A stretch of 64,000 bases of DNA from Luteibacter sp. dw_328 (GTDB taxonomy: Bacteria > Pseudomonadota > Gammaproteobacteria > Xanthomonadales > Rhodanobacteraceae). Positions within the stretch are counted from its first letter, which is position 1. Every line of letters begins with the position of its first letter. Under the pieces are notes generated by a model. That model saw only the letters and a list, made by a program, of their open reading frames with translations. It was not told the origin of the DNA and made no database searches. The stretch lies in assembly GCF_018449605.1 (NCBI RefSeq), contig NZ_JAAVUW010000010.1, positions 124,001 through 188,000 on the forward strand. Reading direction: 5' to 3'. The translations under genes were made by a program, and so were the position numbers. Shown in pieces: positions 10,103-19,415 of this stretch.

Positions 10103-10246
10103 GGAGACCTTGGTGCCCACCCTCGCTGCTCAGACACGTCCTCCGCGTTCGAAAAGGAAGGCCGCTCACGCGGCCCGTGTACCTAACTGGCCTACGGCCG
10201 CTCCACTTGTGCGGAACTCGCCTCGAGGGTGGACACCAAGGTCTCT
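10103..10246 (+). repeat. 144-bp unit A of composite element copy 1
   Basis: The unit ends in ~20-bp terminal inverted repeats: AGACCTTGGTGCCCACCCTC at the left, and the same sequence with one change at the right, read on the other strand. An internal stem GGCCGC/GCGGCC sits at 10160-10175. Halves also share the flank GCTCAGACACGTCCTCCGCG. Confidence 0.85.
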
Positions 10247-10488
10247 CACGACGATACGGTCAGCGGGAAGGAGAGCCGTTGGCGTGGGTGTGGCCGCCCA
10301 AGCGGACCGTTACGGCGGTCGTGCTGGCATGTCATTTCCGGCTCGGTGAGCCTTCGTACCCACCGCGCTGCCTCGCGAGGACGACCGCGACCGGCGCGAC
10401 GCGGTTGACCGTTCCGCGATGCCGACGAGCCAGCAGCCGAAGCGGCGTTGCTTCGTCGGCTCGACCCGCGCGAACCTCAAGGATGGGA

Positions 10489-10632
10489 AGAGTCTTCGGT
10501 GCCCATCCTCGAGGCGAGTTCCGCACAAGTGGAGCGGCCGCAGGCCAATGAGAACATGGTCCGCGCAGCGGACTTTCCGGTACGAAACGCGGAGGACGTG
10601 TCTGAGCAGCGAGGGTGGGCACCGAAGGCTCT
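10489..10632 (-). repeat. 144-bp unit B of composite element copy 1
   Basis: Inverted relative to unit A and related to it over the full 144 bp. Terminal inverted repeats are of the type CTTCGGTGCCCACCCTCG with two changes between ends. The internal stem is GTCCGC/GCGGAC (10559-10573), a compensatory variant of the stem in unit A. Confidence 0.85.
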
Positions 10633-10666
10633 GCGCCGCGACGTCCACGTAATTCCGCGATGAACC

Positions 10667-10696
10667 AAAAAAGGGCCCGGCATATGCCGGGCCCTT
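10667..10696 (-). terminator. Rho-independent terminator of zwf
   Basis: A 26-bp perfect dyad, AAGGGCCCGGCAT and its complement, at 10671-10696, followed on the minus strand by six T residues (10672-10667). It lies 22 bases after the zwf stop codon. Confidence 0.88.
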
Positions 10697-10718
10697 CGTT
10701 CAAGCGAACGCGACGCTG

Positions 10719-12560
10719 TTACTTCTTGCGCGCGCGCTTTGCGACGGCAGCCTTCTTCACGGCGGCGGGCGCTTTCTTCACCGGTGCGGCCTTGCGTGCC
10801 GCAGCGGCTTTCTTCGCCGGGGCCTTCTTCGTCGGAGCCTTCTTCGCAGAAGCCTTCTTCACCGCGACCTTGCGAGCCGGCGCGGCCTTCTTCGTGGCAG
10901 CGACGCGAACGGTCTTCTTGGCCACCGCGCGTTTGGCCGTCTTGCGGGCCGCTGGCTTCTTCTCGGCGGCTGACGAAGCGTCCGTCTTGGGCTTGGCCGT
11001 ACGACGGGCATTGAGCTCCGCGGCGGAGTTCAGCGGCCGCCACGAGCGACCACCCAGTGCCAGCAGCGTGTCGGCCGAGGCCGGGCCCGCGCTGCCCGAG
11101 GCGTAGTTCGGGAAGTCGGCCGGCGTGCGCTGCGCCCAGTCGTCGAGGATCGGCTGCACGGCGCGCCAGCAGGCCTCGACCATGTCGGCGCGCTGGAACA
11201 GCGTGGCGTCACCGGTCATGCAATCGTAAAGCAGCGTTTCGTAGCCCACGTTCGGCTCGGCGCGGAACCAGTCGGCGTACTTGAAATCCATGCGAACCGG
11301 GGCGAGTTCCACCCGCGGGCCAGGACGCTTCACGTCGAACTGCAACGAGATGCCTTCGTCCGGCTGGATCTGCAGGACCAGCCAGTCCGGACCGAACGCG
11401 TCCATGCCGGTGCCACGGAACGGGGCGAACGGCGCCGACTTGAAGCGGATCGCGATTTCCGTCGTACGGCGACCCATGTGCTTACCGGTGCGCAGGTAGA
11501 ACGGCACGCCCGACCAACGCCAGGTGTCGATCGACAGCTTCAACGCCACGAAAGTCTCGGTCACCGAATCCGGCGCGACGTTCGGCTCGTCGCGATACGA
11601 CGTGGCCAGCTCATTGTTCACCGCGCCCGGACCGTACTGGCCACGTACGGCATCTTCGGGTTGGATCGGACGGATCGCCTCGATCGTTTCGGCTTTGCGC
11701 GTGCGCACGGCTTCGGCGTCGAACGAGGTCGGCGGTTCCATGGCCACCATGGCCAGCAGCTGGAACAGATGGTTCGGCACCATGTCGCGCAGTGCGCCGG
11801 TCTGCTCGTAGAACGAGCCGCGACGTTCGACGCCGACGGTCTCGGCCACGGTGATCTGCACGTGGTCGATACGGTCTCGGTTCCAGATCGGCTCGAACAG
11901 GCCGTTCGCGAAACGGAAGGCCATGATGTTCTGCACCGTTTCCTTGCCGAGGAAGTGGTCGATGCGATAGATCTGGTCTTCGCGCAGCACTTTGAGTATG
12001 CGCTCGTTCAACGCGTGGGCCGAGGCAAGGTCGTGGCCGAACGGCTTCTCGATGATCACGCGGCGCCAGAACTGACCGTCCGTGCCACCGTCGTCGACGA
12101 GGCCGGCGTTCTTCAGTTGCTCGATCACGTCGCCGAAGAAACGCTCCGGGGTCGCCAGGTAAAAGAGCACGTTGCCCTTGGTGCCGCGGCGGCGCTCGGC
12201 ATCCTTGAGCTTGGTGGCCAGGCTCTGGAATGCGCTGAGATCGTCGAAGTCGCCGGCGTGATAGCTCATCTGGCTGCTCAGCCAGCCCCATGCATCCTCG
12301 TCGAGCTTGGCGCCGGCATTGCTGACGTAACGCTCGAGCGCCGTATGCAGGCTCTTCTTCCAGGCGTTGTCGGCCATCTTGCCGTGATTGAAACCAATCA
12401 CGGAGAAGTTGTCGGACAACAGGCCGGTACGACGCATGTTGTACAGGGCGGGGACCACGAGGCGGCTGGTGAGGTCACCGGCAGCGCCGAAAATCACGAC
12501 GGTACACGGGTCGGCCGGGTGAGCGCGCGAGGTAACGCGCTTCGATTGGGCTTGGCTCAT
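10719..12560 (-). CDS. zwf: Glucose-6-phosphate dehydrogenase with Lys/Ala-rich C-terminal extension
   Basis: The first ~510 residues are a complete glucose-6-phosphate dehydrogenase, the entry enzyme of the pentose-phosphate and Entner-Doudoroff routes: the dinucleotide fold has [20 protein letters not shown], the active-site segment RIDHFLGKE is at residues 199-207, and the normal family end ([10 protein letters not shown]) falls at ~510. About 103 further residues follow, almost only Lys, Ala, Arg, Pro and Val ([20 protein letters not shown]), like histone H1 or AlgP tails. This fusion is unusual; the family normally ends near 490 residues. The reading frame is continuous and stops just before a strong terminator. 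Its ATG overlaps the stop of the GH15 gene by 4 nt, so the two are co-translated. Confidence 0.95.
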   Translation of the reverse strand: MSQAQSKRVTSRAHPADPCTVVIFGAAGDLTSRLVVPALYNMRRTGLLSDNFSVIGFNHGKMADNAWKKSLHTALERYVSNAGAKLDEDAWGWLSSQMSYHAGDFDDLSAFQSLATKLKDAERRRGTKGNVLFYLATPERFFGDVIEQLKNAGLVDDGGTDGQFWRRVIIEKPFGHDLASAHALNERILKVLREDQIYRIDHFLGKETVQNIMAFRFANGLFEPIWNRDRIDHVQITVAETVGVERRGSFYEQTGALRDMVPNHLFQLLAMVAMEPPTSFDAEAVRTRKAETIEAIRPIQPEDAVRGQYGPGAVNNELATSYRDEPNVAPDSVTETFVALKLSIDTWRWSGVPFYLRTGKHMGRRTTEIAIRFKSAPFAPFRGTGMDAFGPDWLVLQIQPDEGISLQFDVKRPGPRVELAPVRMDFKYADWFRAEPNVGYETLLYDCMTGDATLFQRADMVEACWRAVQPILDDWAQRTPADFPNYASGSAGPASADTLLALGGRSWRPLNSAAELNARRTAKPKTDASSAAEKKPAARKTAKRAVAKKTVRVAATKKAAPARKVAVKKASAKKAPTKKAPAKKAAAARKAAPVKKAPAAVKKAAVAKRARKK

Positions 12561-14383
12561 GCACGGACTCCTTGGGGATCGGTGGTATTGGGGGAAGCGT
12601 GGCTGTCGGCAGTCGCGCTGAAACCGTGCGCGAGACTGAAAGCGGCATTAACCAACGCTACGTGGGAAAAGGCTTGTGGGAAATTGCCCAGTAGTCGTTT
12701 CGACCGTGGATCGTACTCCTCTGCGAGCAATCCGAGGTCGTTCGCGAGTCCCACGAGACGGGTGAAAAGCGTCCTCGCCTCATCCATCCGACCGAGCAGG
12801 ACATAGTTTTCCACCAGCCAGAAGCTGCACGGCAGGAACTCACCTTCGCCTGGCGGCAGGCCGTCAACGCCACTGCGCGTGTCGTATCTGCGGACAAAGC
12901 CTTCGACAAGCAGATCCTCTTCGATAGCCCGCACGGTGGCGACGATGCGCGGGTCGTCCGGTGGCAGGAAGTCGGTGAGGGTCACCAGGAGCAGGCTGGC
13001 ATCGAGTTCGGTCGAGCCGTAGGACTGTGTGAAGCAGCCCCGCACGGGATCCACGCCCTTGGCGAGAATGTCGGCCTTGATCTCCTCGGCCACCCCACGC
13101 CAGCGACGAACGAAACCCGGATCACGACCGTCGCGGTTCTGTTCGGCCGCGCGCTGGAATGCCAACCAGGCCATCACCTTGGAATGGACGAAGTGGCGGG
13201 GCTCACCGCGGATCTCCCAGATGCCCTCGTCAGGATGTCGCCAGATGCTCTCCAGGTGTTCGAGGAAGACCGACTGCACGTCGTCCGCATCGGGCTGCAA
13301 GGCCACGCCATGGCGCACCGCGTGGGCGAAGGCGCCGACGAGTTCACCAAAAATGTCGAGCTGGAACTGGGCCGAGGCCGCATTGCCGACGCGAACGGGC
13401 TTGGCGCCTTCGTAACCGGACAGCCACGGCAGTTCGTATTCCTCTAGACGACGCTCCCCCGCCAGGCCGTAAAGAACCTGCAACTGGCCAGGCGACCCGG
13501 CGACGGCACGACGCACCCATTCGCGCCAGGCGCTGGCTTCGTCGTGATAGCCCGCGTTGACCAGGGCCGACAGCACGAACGTGGCATCGCGGGCCCAGCA
13601 GAAGCGGTAATCCCAATTCCTCTCGCCGCCGAGCTGTTCGGGCAATGAGGTGGTGGGAGCAGCAACGATGCCGCCGGTGGGCAGGTAGCTGAGACCCTTG
13701 AGGACAATGAGCGAGCGACGCACGATATCGCTCCACTCGCCGGAATCGTTGCAGCGGCCGGACCAGTCTTCCCAGAAGGCGAGGGAGTCCTTCAACTCGT
13801 TGTGCGCGTCGAGTGCCACCGGCGGCGGCAAGTGCGAAGGTCCCCAGGCCATGACGAACGGTATCGAATCGCCTGCACTGACGGCGAAGCGCGCCACGCT
13901 GTTCATCCCCTCGCCCTCCACGGCGATCGGGCTGCGAACCACCAGCAGATCAGGCCCTGCGACCGCCGTGATCGTCTGCTCGTCGATCCGGGTCACCCAT
14001 GGCATGGCGCTGCCGTAATCGAAGCGGATGGTGAGGACACTTTCGAAGTCCACGCGTCCTTCGATCCCCTCCACGATCCGGGTGACGCCCACCTGTTCTC
14101 CGGCAAAGGGCATGAACTCGATCACGCGGGCGCGGCCGGTGGCGCATCGCCATTCCGTTTCAAGCACGAGGCTGCCGTCGATGTATTGCCGCTGGCACGT
14201 CGCGTCCGGATCGGCGGGCGCAAGGCGCCACCGCCCGTTGCTTTCATCGCCCACGAGCGCGGCGAAACAGGCGGCCGAATCAAAGCGCGGTACACACAGC
14301 CAATCAATGGAACCGTTACGTGCTACAAGGGCGGCGCTGCGGCAATTGCCGAGCATCGCGTAGTCTTCGATCAGGGATGCCAT
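12557..14383 (-). CDS. GH15 family glycoside hydrolase (trehalase/glucoamylase-like)
   Basis: A 608-residue cytoplasmic protein (no signal peptide) with the N-terminal beta-sandwich opening seen in bacterial GH15 enzymes ([20 protein letters not shown], then [13 protein letters not shown]) and the (alpha/alpha)6 barrel with [20 protein letters not shown] and, near the C-terminus, [15 protein letters not shown]. Members of this group act on alpha-glucosides; several actinobacterial and proteobacterial ones are trehalases. I chose the ATG at 14383 because GAGGA precedes it by five bases. The 4-nt overlap with zwf suggests that glucose released here, once phosphorylated, feeds directly into G6PDH. 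Trehalase versus glucoamylase cannot be decided from sequence by eye. Confidence 0.88.
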   Translation of the reverse strand: MASLIEDYAMLGNCRSAALVARNGSIDWLCVPRFDSAACFAALVGDESNGRWRLAPADPDATCQRQYIDGSLVLETEWRCATGRARVIEFMPFAGEQVGVTRIVEGIEGRVDFESVLTIRFDYGSAMPWVTRIDEQTITAVAGPDLLVVRSPIAVEGEGMNSVARFAVSAGDSIPFVMAWGPSHLPPPVALDAHNELKDSLAFWEDWSGRCNDSGEWSDIVRRSLIVLKGLSYLPTGGIVAAPTTSLPEQLGGERNWDYRFCWARDATFVLSALVNAGYHDEASAWREWVRRAVAGSPGQLQVLYGLAGERRLEEYELPWLSGYEGAKPVRVGNAASAQFQLDIFGELVGAFAHAVRHGVALQPDADDVQSVFLEHLESIWRHPDEGIWEIRGEPRHFVHSKVMAWLAFQRAAEQNRDGRDPGFVRRWRGVAEEIKADILAKGVDPVRGCFTQSYGSTELDASLLLVTLTDFLPPDDPRIVATVRAIEEDLLVEGFVRRYDTRSGVDGLPPGEGEFLPCSFWLVENYVLLGRMDEARTLFTRLVGLANDLGLLAEEYDPRSKRLLGNFPQAFSHVALVNAAFSLAHGFSATADSHASPNTTDPQGVRA

Positions 14384-14450
14384 GGAGTCCTCGTCGCGGG
14401 GGCGCAATTCCGTTTACGGTAGCCGCCGGGACGTTAGAACCGCGTAGCGA

Positions 14451-16115
14451 TCAATGACCCGATGAGGCGACCGGCGCACGATCGCCTCGCGCTGCCTCGA
14501 ACAGGCTATGCGCAAGTTCCTGCTCACCGTAGATGACCTTGCTCGCACCGAGCCCGGCCAGATGATCCATGCACTCCTGTGAGTGCGCGCGAGCCACGAT
14601 GGGCAAATCGGCGCGGAGCTGTCGAGCCGCACGCACCACCTGCCCGGCTTCGAACGGATCCGGCACAGCGACAATCAGGGCCCGCGCGCCGGTGAGGTTG
14701 GCTTCGGCAAGCACCAGGGCCGCGGCGGCATTGCCGATGACCACGTCCGCGTCGCCCGATTCACGCAGGGAACGCACGGCATCCTCATCGGTCTCGATCA
14801 CCAGCACGCGTGCGCCGGCCGCACGCAGTTCGGCAAACACGCGCCGCCCGACACGACCGAAACCGACCAGCACCGTATGCCCGCCCGTCGCCGCCGGATG
14901 CTGCTCGGGTGCATCGGCATCGTGCTTCGCAATCCAGCGATCCAGTGCCACAAAGAGCAGCGGATTGACCAGGATGGAGACGATGGCCGCGGCGAGGATC
15001 ACGTCGCGCGCCTGCGCACTGATCAGGCCCACCGACACACCGAGCGCAGCGAGGATGAAGGAGAACTCGCCGATCTGCGCGAGACTGGTGGCGATCGTCA
15101 GCGCCGTCTTCACCGGCCGGCCGAAGGCCCGCACGATGACGAACGCGGCGGCCGACTTGCCGATGATGATGATCAGGCAGGCGGCCAGCACGACCCACGG
15201 ATGCTCGACCAGGATATGCGGGTTGAACAGCATGCCGATGGAGACGAAGAACAACACGGCAAAGGCGTCTCGCAGCGGAAGCGTCTCCTCGGCCGCCTGC
15301 TGCGACAACTTCGACTCGCCCATCATCATGCCGGCGAAGAAGGCGCCCAGTTCGAACGAGACGTCGAACAGGTGTGCGGCGCCGAAAGCGACACCGAGGG
15401 CCATGGCCAGCACGGCGAGGCGGAACAACTCGCGCGACCCCGTGGCCGACACGGCCTGCAGCGTCCAGGGAATGACACGCTTGCCGACAATGAGCATGAG
15501 GGCGACAAAGACCACCACCTTGCCAACGGTCCAAGCGACGGTCTCGAACAGCTCGCCCATCGACGGCGTCGCGCCACCCTTCTCCGAGCCGAGGAAGCCA
15601 CCGATCGCTGGCAGCAGTACCAGCGCCAGCACCATCGCGAGATCTTCGACGATCAGCCAGCCGACCGCGATGCGGCCGCGATCGCTGTCGAGCAGCCGGC
15701 GTTCTTCCATCGCCCGCAGCAGAACCACCGTGCTCGCCACCGACAGGGCCAGGCCGAAGACGAAGCCCTGCGCAAGCGGCCAGCCCAAGGCCCAGCCGAG
15801 CAGCATGCCCAGGCCGGTAGCGACACCCATCTGCACGGCGGCGCCGGGGATGGATATTGCCTTGACCGAGAGCAGGTCCTTCAGGGAGAAGTGCAGCCCC
15901 ACACCGAACATCAGCAGGATCACGCCCAGATCGGCCAGTTCCTGGGCGATCCCTGCGTCAGCCACGTAGCCGGGAGTGAACGGCCCGGCCACGACGCCGG
16001 CAACGAGATAGCCGGCGAGGACAGGGAGTCGAAGGCGGTTGGCGATGGCGCCGAAGATGAAAGCGAGGACAAGTCCGCCAACGATGGTGGCGATGAGTGG
16101 CGTGGCGTCGTGCAT
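14451..16115 (-). CDS. Kef/YbaL-type monovalent cation:proton antiporter
   Basis: A 554-residue inner-membrane protein of the CPA2 family. About twelve hydrophobic segments fill residues 1-390 (for example GVILLMFGVGLHFSLKDLL, and FELGAFFAGMMMGES). A cytoplasmic Rossmann domain of the TrkA-N type follows, starting VLVGFGRVGRRVFAELRAAG, with an acidic residue after the second strand (VIETDEDA), so it probably binds NAD(H). The overall plan matches E. coli YbaL/KefB-like exchangers of K+ or Na+ for H+. The ATG at 16115 was chosen over an upstream ATG at 16166 because GGGAG is placed six bases before it. It is followed by the separate GH15-zwf operon in the same direction. Confidence 0.88.
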   Translation of the reverse strand: MHDATPLIATIVGGLVLAFIFGAIANRLRLPVLAGYLVAGVVAGPFTPGYVADAGIAQELADLGVILLMFGVGLHFSLKDLLSVKAISIPGAAVQMGVATGLGMLLGWALGWPLAQGFVFGLALSVASTVVLLRAMEERRLLDSDRGRIAVGWLIVEDLAMVLALVLLPAIGGFLGSEKGGATPSMGELFETVAWTVGKVVVFVALMLIVGKRVIPWTLQAVSATGSRELFRLAVLAMALGVAFGAAHLFDVSFELGAFFAGMMMGESKLSQQAAEETLPLRDAFAVLFFVSIGMLFNPHILVEHPWVVLAACLIIIIGKSAAAFVIVRAFGRPVKTALTIATSLAQIGEFSFILAALGVSVGLISAQARDVILAAAIVSILVNPLLFVALDRWIAKHDADAPEQHPAATGGHTVLVGFGRVGRRVFAELRAAGARVLVIETDEDAVRSLRESGDADVVIGNAAAALVLAEANLTGARALIVAVPDPFEAGQVVRAARQLRADLPIVARAHSQECMDHLAGLGASKVIYGEQELAHSLFEAARGDRAPVASSGH

Positions 16116-16275
16116 GGGCGGCTCCCTGAGTCGTCGTTGGCCGTGCCCCGAAGACACGGCATGCACCCTCGTCGCTTTGATGTCGGGTCAGCCCCTCAAG
16201 ATTGGGGACGACAGCCGGGGCATGCAAGCGAATCCGGACATTTTTTGCATATATGACGCGGGGTTGAGAATTACC

Positions 16276-18093
16276 TCAGGCGCCACTTGCCGTCAGCACC
16301 GCGAGGAAATCCTTCCCGTAACGCTTGAGCTTGTTCTCGCCCACACCGCTGATCGAACCCAGTTCGTCTTCGTTTGCCGGCAGCGCGCGTAGCATCGCCA
16401 GCAGGGTCGCGTCGTGGAAGATGACATACGCGGGCACGCCATGTTGCTTGGCAAGTTCCGAGCGCACCCTGCGCAATTCGCTCCACAGCGGTTGCTCGAT
16501 TTCCTCGATGCCAAGCGACCCGCCCGTGGTGGCCGGCGAGGGTCGTGAACTGCGACGCCCCTTGGCCGGTCGCGCATCCTCTCGCAGCCACACCTTGCGC
16601 TCGCCCTTCAGCACCGGGCCACTGGTCGGTGACAGGCGCAGCGTTCCATACCCTTCGGGATCGGCTTCGATAAGACCGGCTGCCAGCAGCTGGCGGAACA
16701 CCGACCGCCACTGCGTGGCATCCATGTCCGCGCCGACGCCAAACACAGTCAGCTGGTCGTGGCGCAGGTCGCGCACGCGCTCGCCGGCTTCGCCACGAAG
16801 AATTTCGATGAGATGCCCTGCGCCGTAGCGCTGGCCACTGCGATAGATGCAAGACATCGCTTTCTGCGCAGCGAGCGTGGCGTCCCACGTGGTGGGCGGC
16901 ACCAGGCAGTTGTCGCAATTGCCGCAGGGCTGGGGGTAGACCTCGGCAAAGGCCTCGAGCAGCAGTTGCCGGCGGCAACGCGTGGCCTCGGCAAAACCGA
17001 GCAGGGAGTCGAGCTTGAGGCGTTCGATGCGTTTGCGATCGTCGCCTGCTTCGGACTGCGAAATCATCTGGCTCATGGTGACGACGTCACCGAGGCCGTA
17101 GACCATCCATGCCTCGGCCGGCAGTCCATCGCGACCGGCACGACCGGTCTCCTGGTAGTAACCCTCCATGCTGCGTGGAAGGTCCAGGTGAGCGACGAAG
17201 CGCACGTCGGGCTTGTCGATACCCATGCCGAAGGCCACGGTGGCCACCATGACCACGGCGTCCTCGCGAAGAAAACGCTGCTGGTGACGCGTACGCATGT
17301 CGCCATCGAGACCGGCGTGGTACGGCAGGGCTTCGACGCCCGCCTCCACCAGCCATGCGGCCGTTTCGTCCACCTTGCGGCGGCTCAGGCAATACACGAT
17401 GCCGGCTTCGCCCCGATGCGCATCGAGGAAATCCAGCAGCTGCCGCCGCGCGTTCTGCCGGGGTGCGACGCGATAGCGAATGTTGGGACGATCGAAGCTC
17501 GAGACGAAGCGACGCGCTGCGTGTAGTCCAAGCCTTTCAACGATCTCTTCGCGCGTGCGGTCGTCCGCCGTCGCCGTGAGCGCGATGCGCGGCACTTCCG
17601 GGAAGCGCTCATGGAGTATCGCCAGTTCACGATATTCGGGGCGGAAGTCGTGACCCCACTGGGATACGCAATGCGCCTCGTCGATAGCGAACAGAGCAAT
17701 CGGGATGCGGTCGAGCAAGCCGAGGAAACGCCCGGTCAACAGACGCTCCGGCGCGACGTAGAGCATGTCCAGGTCGCCGGCGAGGAGCAGCTCCTCAACC
17801 TCGCGCTGGGTGGCCGAATCGAGGCTGGAGTTGAGGTAGCGGGCACGCACGCCGGCCTCGGTCAGTGCGTCGACCTGGTCCTGCATGAGGGCGATGAGCG
17901 GCGACACGACAATGCCCGTGCCGTGGCGCATCAGGGCGGGAATCTGGAAACACAGCGACTTGCCGCCGCCCGTAGGCATCAGGACGAGTGCGTCGCCGCC
18001 GTTGGCGACCTCCTCGACGATGGCCTGTTGCTGGCCGCGGAACTCGGGGTAACCAAAAACGGAATGAAGGAGATCGTGGGCCTGGGACTGCAT
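16276..18093 (-). CDS. recQ: ATP-dependent DNA helicase RecQ
   Basis: A 605-residue RecQ of usual length: helicase core with Walker A ([16 protein letters not shown]), DEAH box followed by the RecQ aromatic-rich loop ([17 protein letters not shown]) and motif VI ([10 protein letters not shown]); RQC domain with the zinc-binding cysteines ([10 protein letters not shown] and CGNCDNC) and winged helix; HRDC domain at the C-terminus ([20 protein letters not shown]). It unwinds DNA 3' to 5' in recombinational repair and fork restart. It stands alone, with ordinary spacing on both sides. Confidence 0.95.
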   Translation of the reverse strand: MQSQAHDLLHSVFGYPEFRGQQQAIVEEVANGGDALVLMPTGGGKSLCFQIPALMRHGTGIVVSPLIALMQDQVDALTEAGVRARYLNSSLDSATQREVEELLLAGDLDMLYVAPERLLTGRFLGLLDRIPIALFAIDEAHCVSQWGHDFRPEYRELAILHERFPEVPRIALTATADDRTREEIVERLGLHAARRFVSSFDRPNIRYRVAPRQNARRQLLDFLDAHRGEAGIVYCLSRRKVDETAAWLVEAGVEALPYHAGLDGDMRTRHQQRFLREDAVVMVATVAFGMGIDKPDVRFVAHLDLPRSMEGYYQETGRAGRDGLPAEAWMVYGLGDVVTMSQMISQSEAGDDRKRIERLKLDSLLGFAEATRCRRQLLLEAFAEVYPQPCGNCDNCLVPPTTWDATLAAQKAMSCIYRSGQRYGAGHLIEILRGEAGERVRDLRHDQLTVFGVGADMDATQWRSVFRQLLAAGLIEADPEGYGTLRLSPTSGPVLKGERKVWLREDARPAKGRRSSRPSPATTGGSLGIEEIEQPLWSELRRVRSELAKQHGVPAYVIFHDATLLAMLRALPANEDELGSISGVGENKLKRYGKDFLAVLTASGA

Positions 18094-18270
18094 GCCGCCA
18101 TGCTAACAAACCGGGGCTTTCATCAGGATGCGCTGGCAGCTGAACGGGCTGTAGGCCTACGCCGATTTGGGACGAAAGCGATGTTCTTAATCGCCAAGTC
18201 GGCAGGTAATAAGTACGGGCCCGTTGTCCGCGGCTCGTCGATCGTTCGTGCCCTTCGGTGGAGAAGGTCT

Positions 18271-18561
18271 ATGAAGCATCCGTGTCTCGCCGTGTCGTGC
18301 CTGGCCTGCGCCGTGCTCGGCAGCGCCCCGTGCATCCGTGCCGAAAGCGGCACCATCGTCTTCACCGGTGCGATCGTCGAGCAGGCGTGCCCGCTGCGGC
18401 ATGGCACCCTCGATTGTCCGTCCGGGCACCAGGTAGGTGCCGTCATCCGGCCGCTCGACATCGCGTCGGCACGACGCCAGCTCCCCGCCGGCTTGTTCGC
18501 CTATGCACTGGCGCGAGATCGCGCTGCCACCTGGCAGGTCATCGACATCACCTATCGCTGA
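18271..18561 (+). CDS. Small exported protein resembling the N-terminus of fimbrial subunits
   Basis: A 96-residue ORF with a good ribosome binding site (GGAGAAGG, four bases before ATG) and a signal peptide (MKHPCLAVSCLACAVLGSAP, cleavage likely after IRA). The mature protein starts SGTIVFTGAIVEQACPL, which is like the first beta strand and first cysteine of chaperone-usher pilins, and has a second cysteine ten residues later (CPLRHGTLDC). It lacks the rest of a pilin domain, and no chaperone or usher is nearby. It may be a small periplasmic protein or the relic of a pilin. Function unknown. Confidence 0.65.
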   Translation: MKHPCLAVSCLACAVLGSAPCIRAESGTIVFTGAIVEQACPLRHGTLDCPSGHQVGAVIRPLDIASARRQLPAGLFAYALARDRAATWQVIDITYR

Positions 18562-18573
18562 GGTCGCACCGCG

Positions 18574-18933
18574 TCAGCCCCAGATGGCGCGGTCCAGGTC
18601 GTGATCCAGCCCGAAGGCACTCATCGGTACGCGGCCGTCTTTCACGGTGACGCCTTCCGCCTTGAGTCGCCGGCACTGCTCGCGAAAGCCTTGTGTGCCG
18701 GCAGGGATGCCGATCCGGCCGTCGGCTCGCAGTACCCGGTGCCAGGGAAGGTCGAGCCGGTTGGGCGCATCGCCCAGCACCCGGCCAATCAGGCGGGCGC
18801 GTCCCGGGTAGCCGGCACGAGCGGCAATGGCGCCGTAGCTGGCCACGCGGCCACGCGGAATCGCCGCCACCGCTTCGATGATCCGTGTCGCGCGGAGCGC
18901 GCGGGCCTCATCGTCGTCGAGTTCATCCGTCAT
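18574..18933 (-). CDS. Alkyltransferase-like (ATL) DNA-binding protein
   Basis: A 119-residue single-domain member of the O6-alkylguanine transferase family, with GRVASYGAIAARAGYPGRARL (recognition helix region with the arginine finger) and PWHRVLRADGRIGIP. The active-site cysteine of true transferases (PCHRV) is tryptophan here (PWHRV), which defines the ATL group. These bind alkylated guanine without repairing it themselves and hand it to nucleotide excision repair. The start is uncertain: ATG at 18933 is used, another ATG lies at 18948; neither has a clear ribosome binding site. Convergent with the upstream small gene, 12 nt apart. Confidence 0.82.
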   Translation of the reverse strand: MTDELDDDEARALRATRIIEAVAAIPRGRVASYGAIAARAGYPGRARLIGRVLGDAPNRLDLPWHRVLRADGRIGIPAGTQGFREQCRRLKAEGVTVKDGRVPMSAFGLDHDLDRAIWG

Positions 18934-19009
18934 GGTCGTTTCGTGCATGTCTGGAAACGGCGGGGAGCGTACCATCGACTTTCCCCCGTGACGGACCTTA
19001 CCCACAGCC

Positions 19010-19414
19010 ATGCGACACTTCGAGGCCATCCGCTCCCATGTCGGCGGCGTCCACAAGCTCCGTCAGAACGAGCCCTACCTCATCAGCTTCGACCTGGAGT
19101 TGCCGGACGGCCGCCACCAGGGCATCTACCTGGCTGAGCTGGAAGATTCCGAAGGCCTGCGCTTCCTGCGCCTGTCGACTCCGATCGGCCCGCTGGCCGG
19201 CGTGGACGCGCGACGCTGCCTTCGTTTCAACTGGGAGCAGCGCACGGGTTACCTCGCCGAGGCGGACCTCGACGGCTCGCCTTATCTGCACCTGTGCGAG
19301 AACCGCCCTTACGATTACCTGGACGAGCACGAACTCGCTCGCCTGATCGAAGAACTGGGCGCGACCGGCGACCAGCTCGAGCAGGTCGTCAACGGCGAGG
19401 CCGACGCCCTCTGA
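19010..19414 (+). CDS. Conserved-looking hypothetical protein, 134 residues
   Basis: No family recognised. The protein is soluble, acidic, without signal peptide or membrane segment. It opens MRHFEAIRSHVGGVHKLRQ, has alternating strand-like segments (EPYLISFDLELPDGRHQGIY and LRFLRLSTPIGPL) and ends in an acidic helix. The pattern is like small alpha/beta chaperone folds of the YbjN/CesT type, but that is a guess. Coding use is like that of neighbours. It ends 1 nt before the stop of the convergent Pit gene, so the two 3' ends abut. Confidence 0.65.
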   Translation: MRHFEAIRSHVGGVHKLRQNEPYLISFDLELPDGRHQGIYLAELEDSEGLRFLRLSTPIGPLAGVDARRCLRFNWEQRTGYLAEADLDGSPYLHLCENRPYDYLDEHELARLIEELGATGDQLEQVVNGEADAL

Positions 19415-19415
19415 G

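Larger units (their letters stand above)
10103..10632. repeat. Composite palindromic element, copy 1
   Basis: A ~530-bp element built from two 144-bp units (10103-10246 and 10489-10632) in opposite orientation around a 242-bp spacer. An inverted second copy lies at 31436-31961. Similarity covers the units and the spacer, and continues ~20 bp beyond the right unit (10633-10652). The spacer holds a long hairpin based on GCCGACGA/TCGTCGGC (about 10421-10460). No protein is supported here: the ORFs that run through it are mirrored frames of the repeats. It fills the gap between the convergent DUF3300 gene and zwf. Confidence 0.85.

Noticed and set aside
9976-10703. Several overlapping open frames of 60-190 codons in the composite repeat
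   Set aside because: The same peptides (for example PTLAAQTRPPR and VRNSPRGW) recur in both copies because the DNA is repeated and palindromic; no ribosome binding sites or protein-like features.
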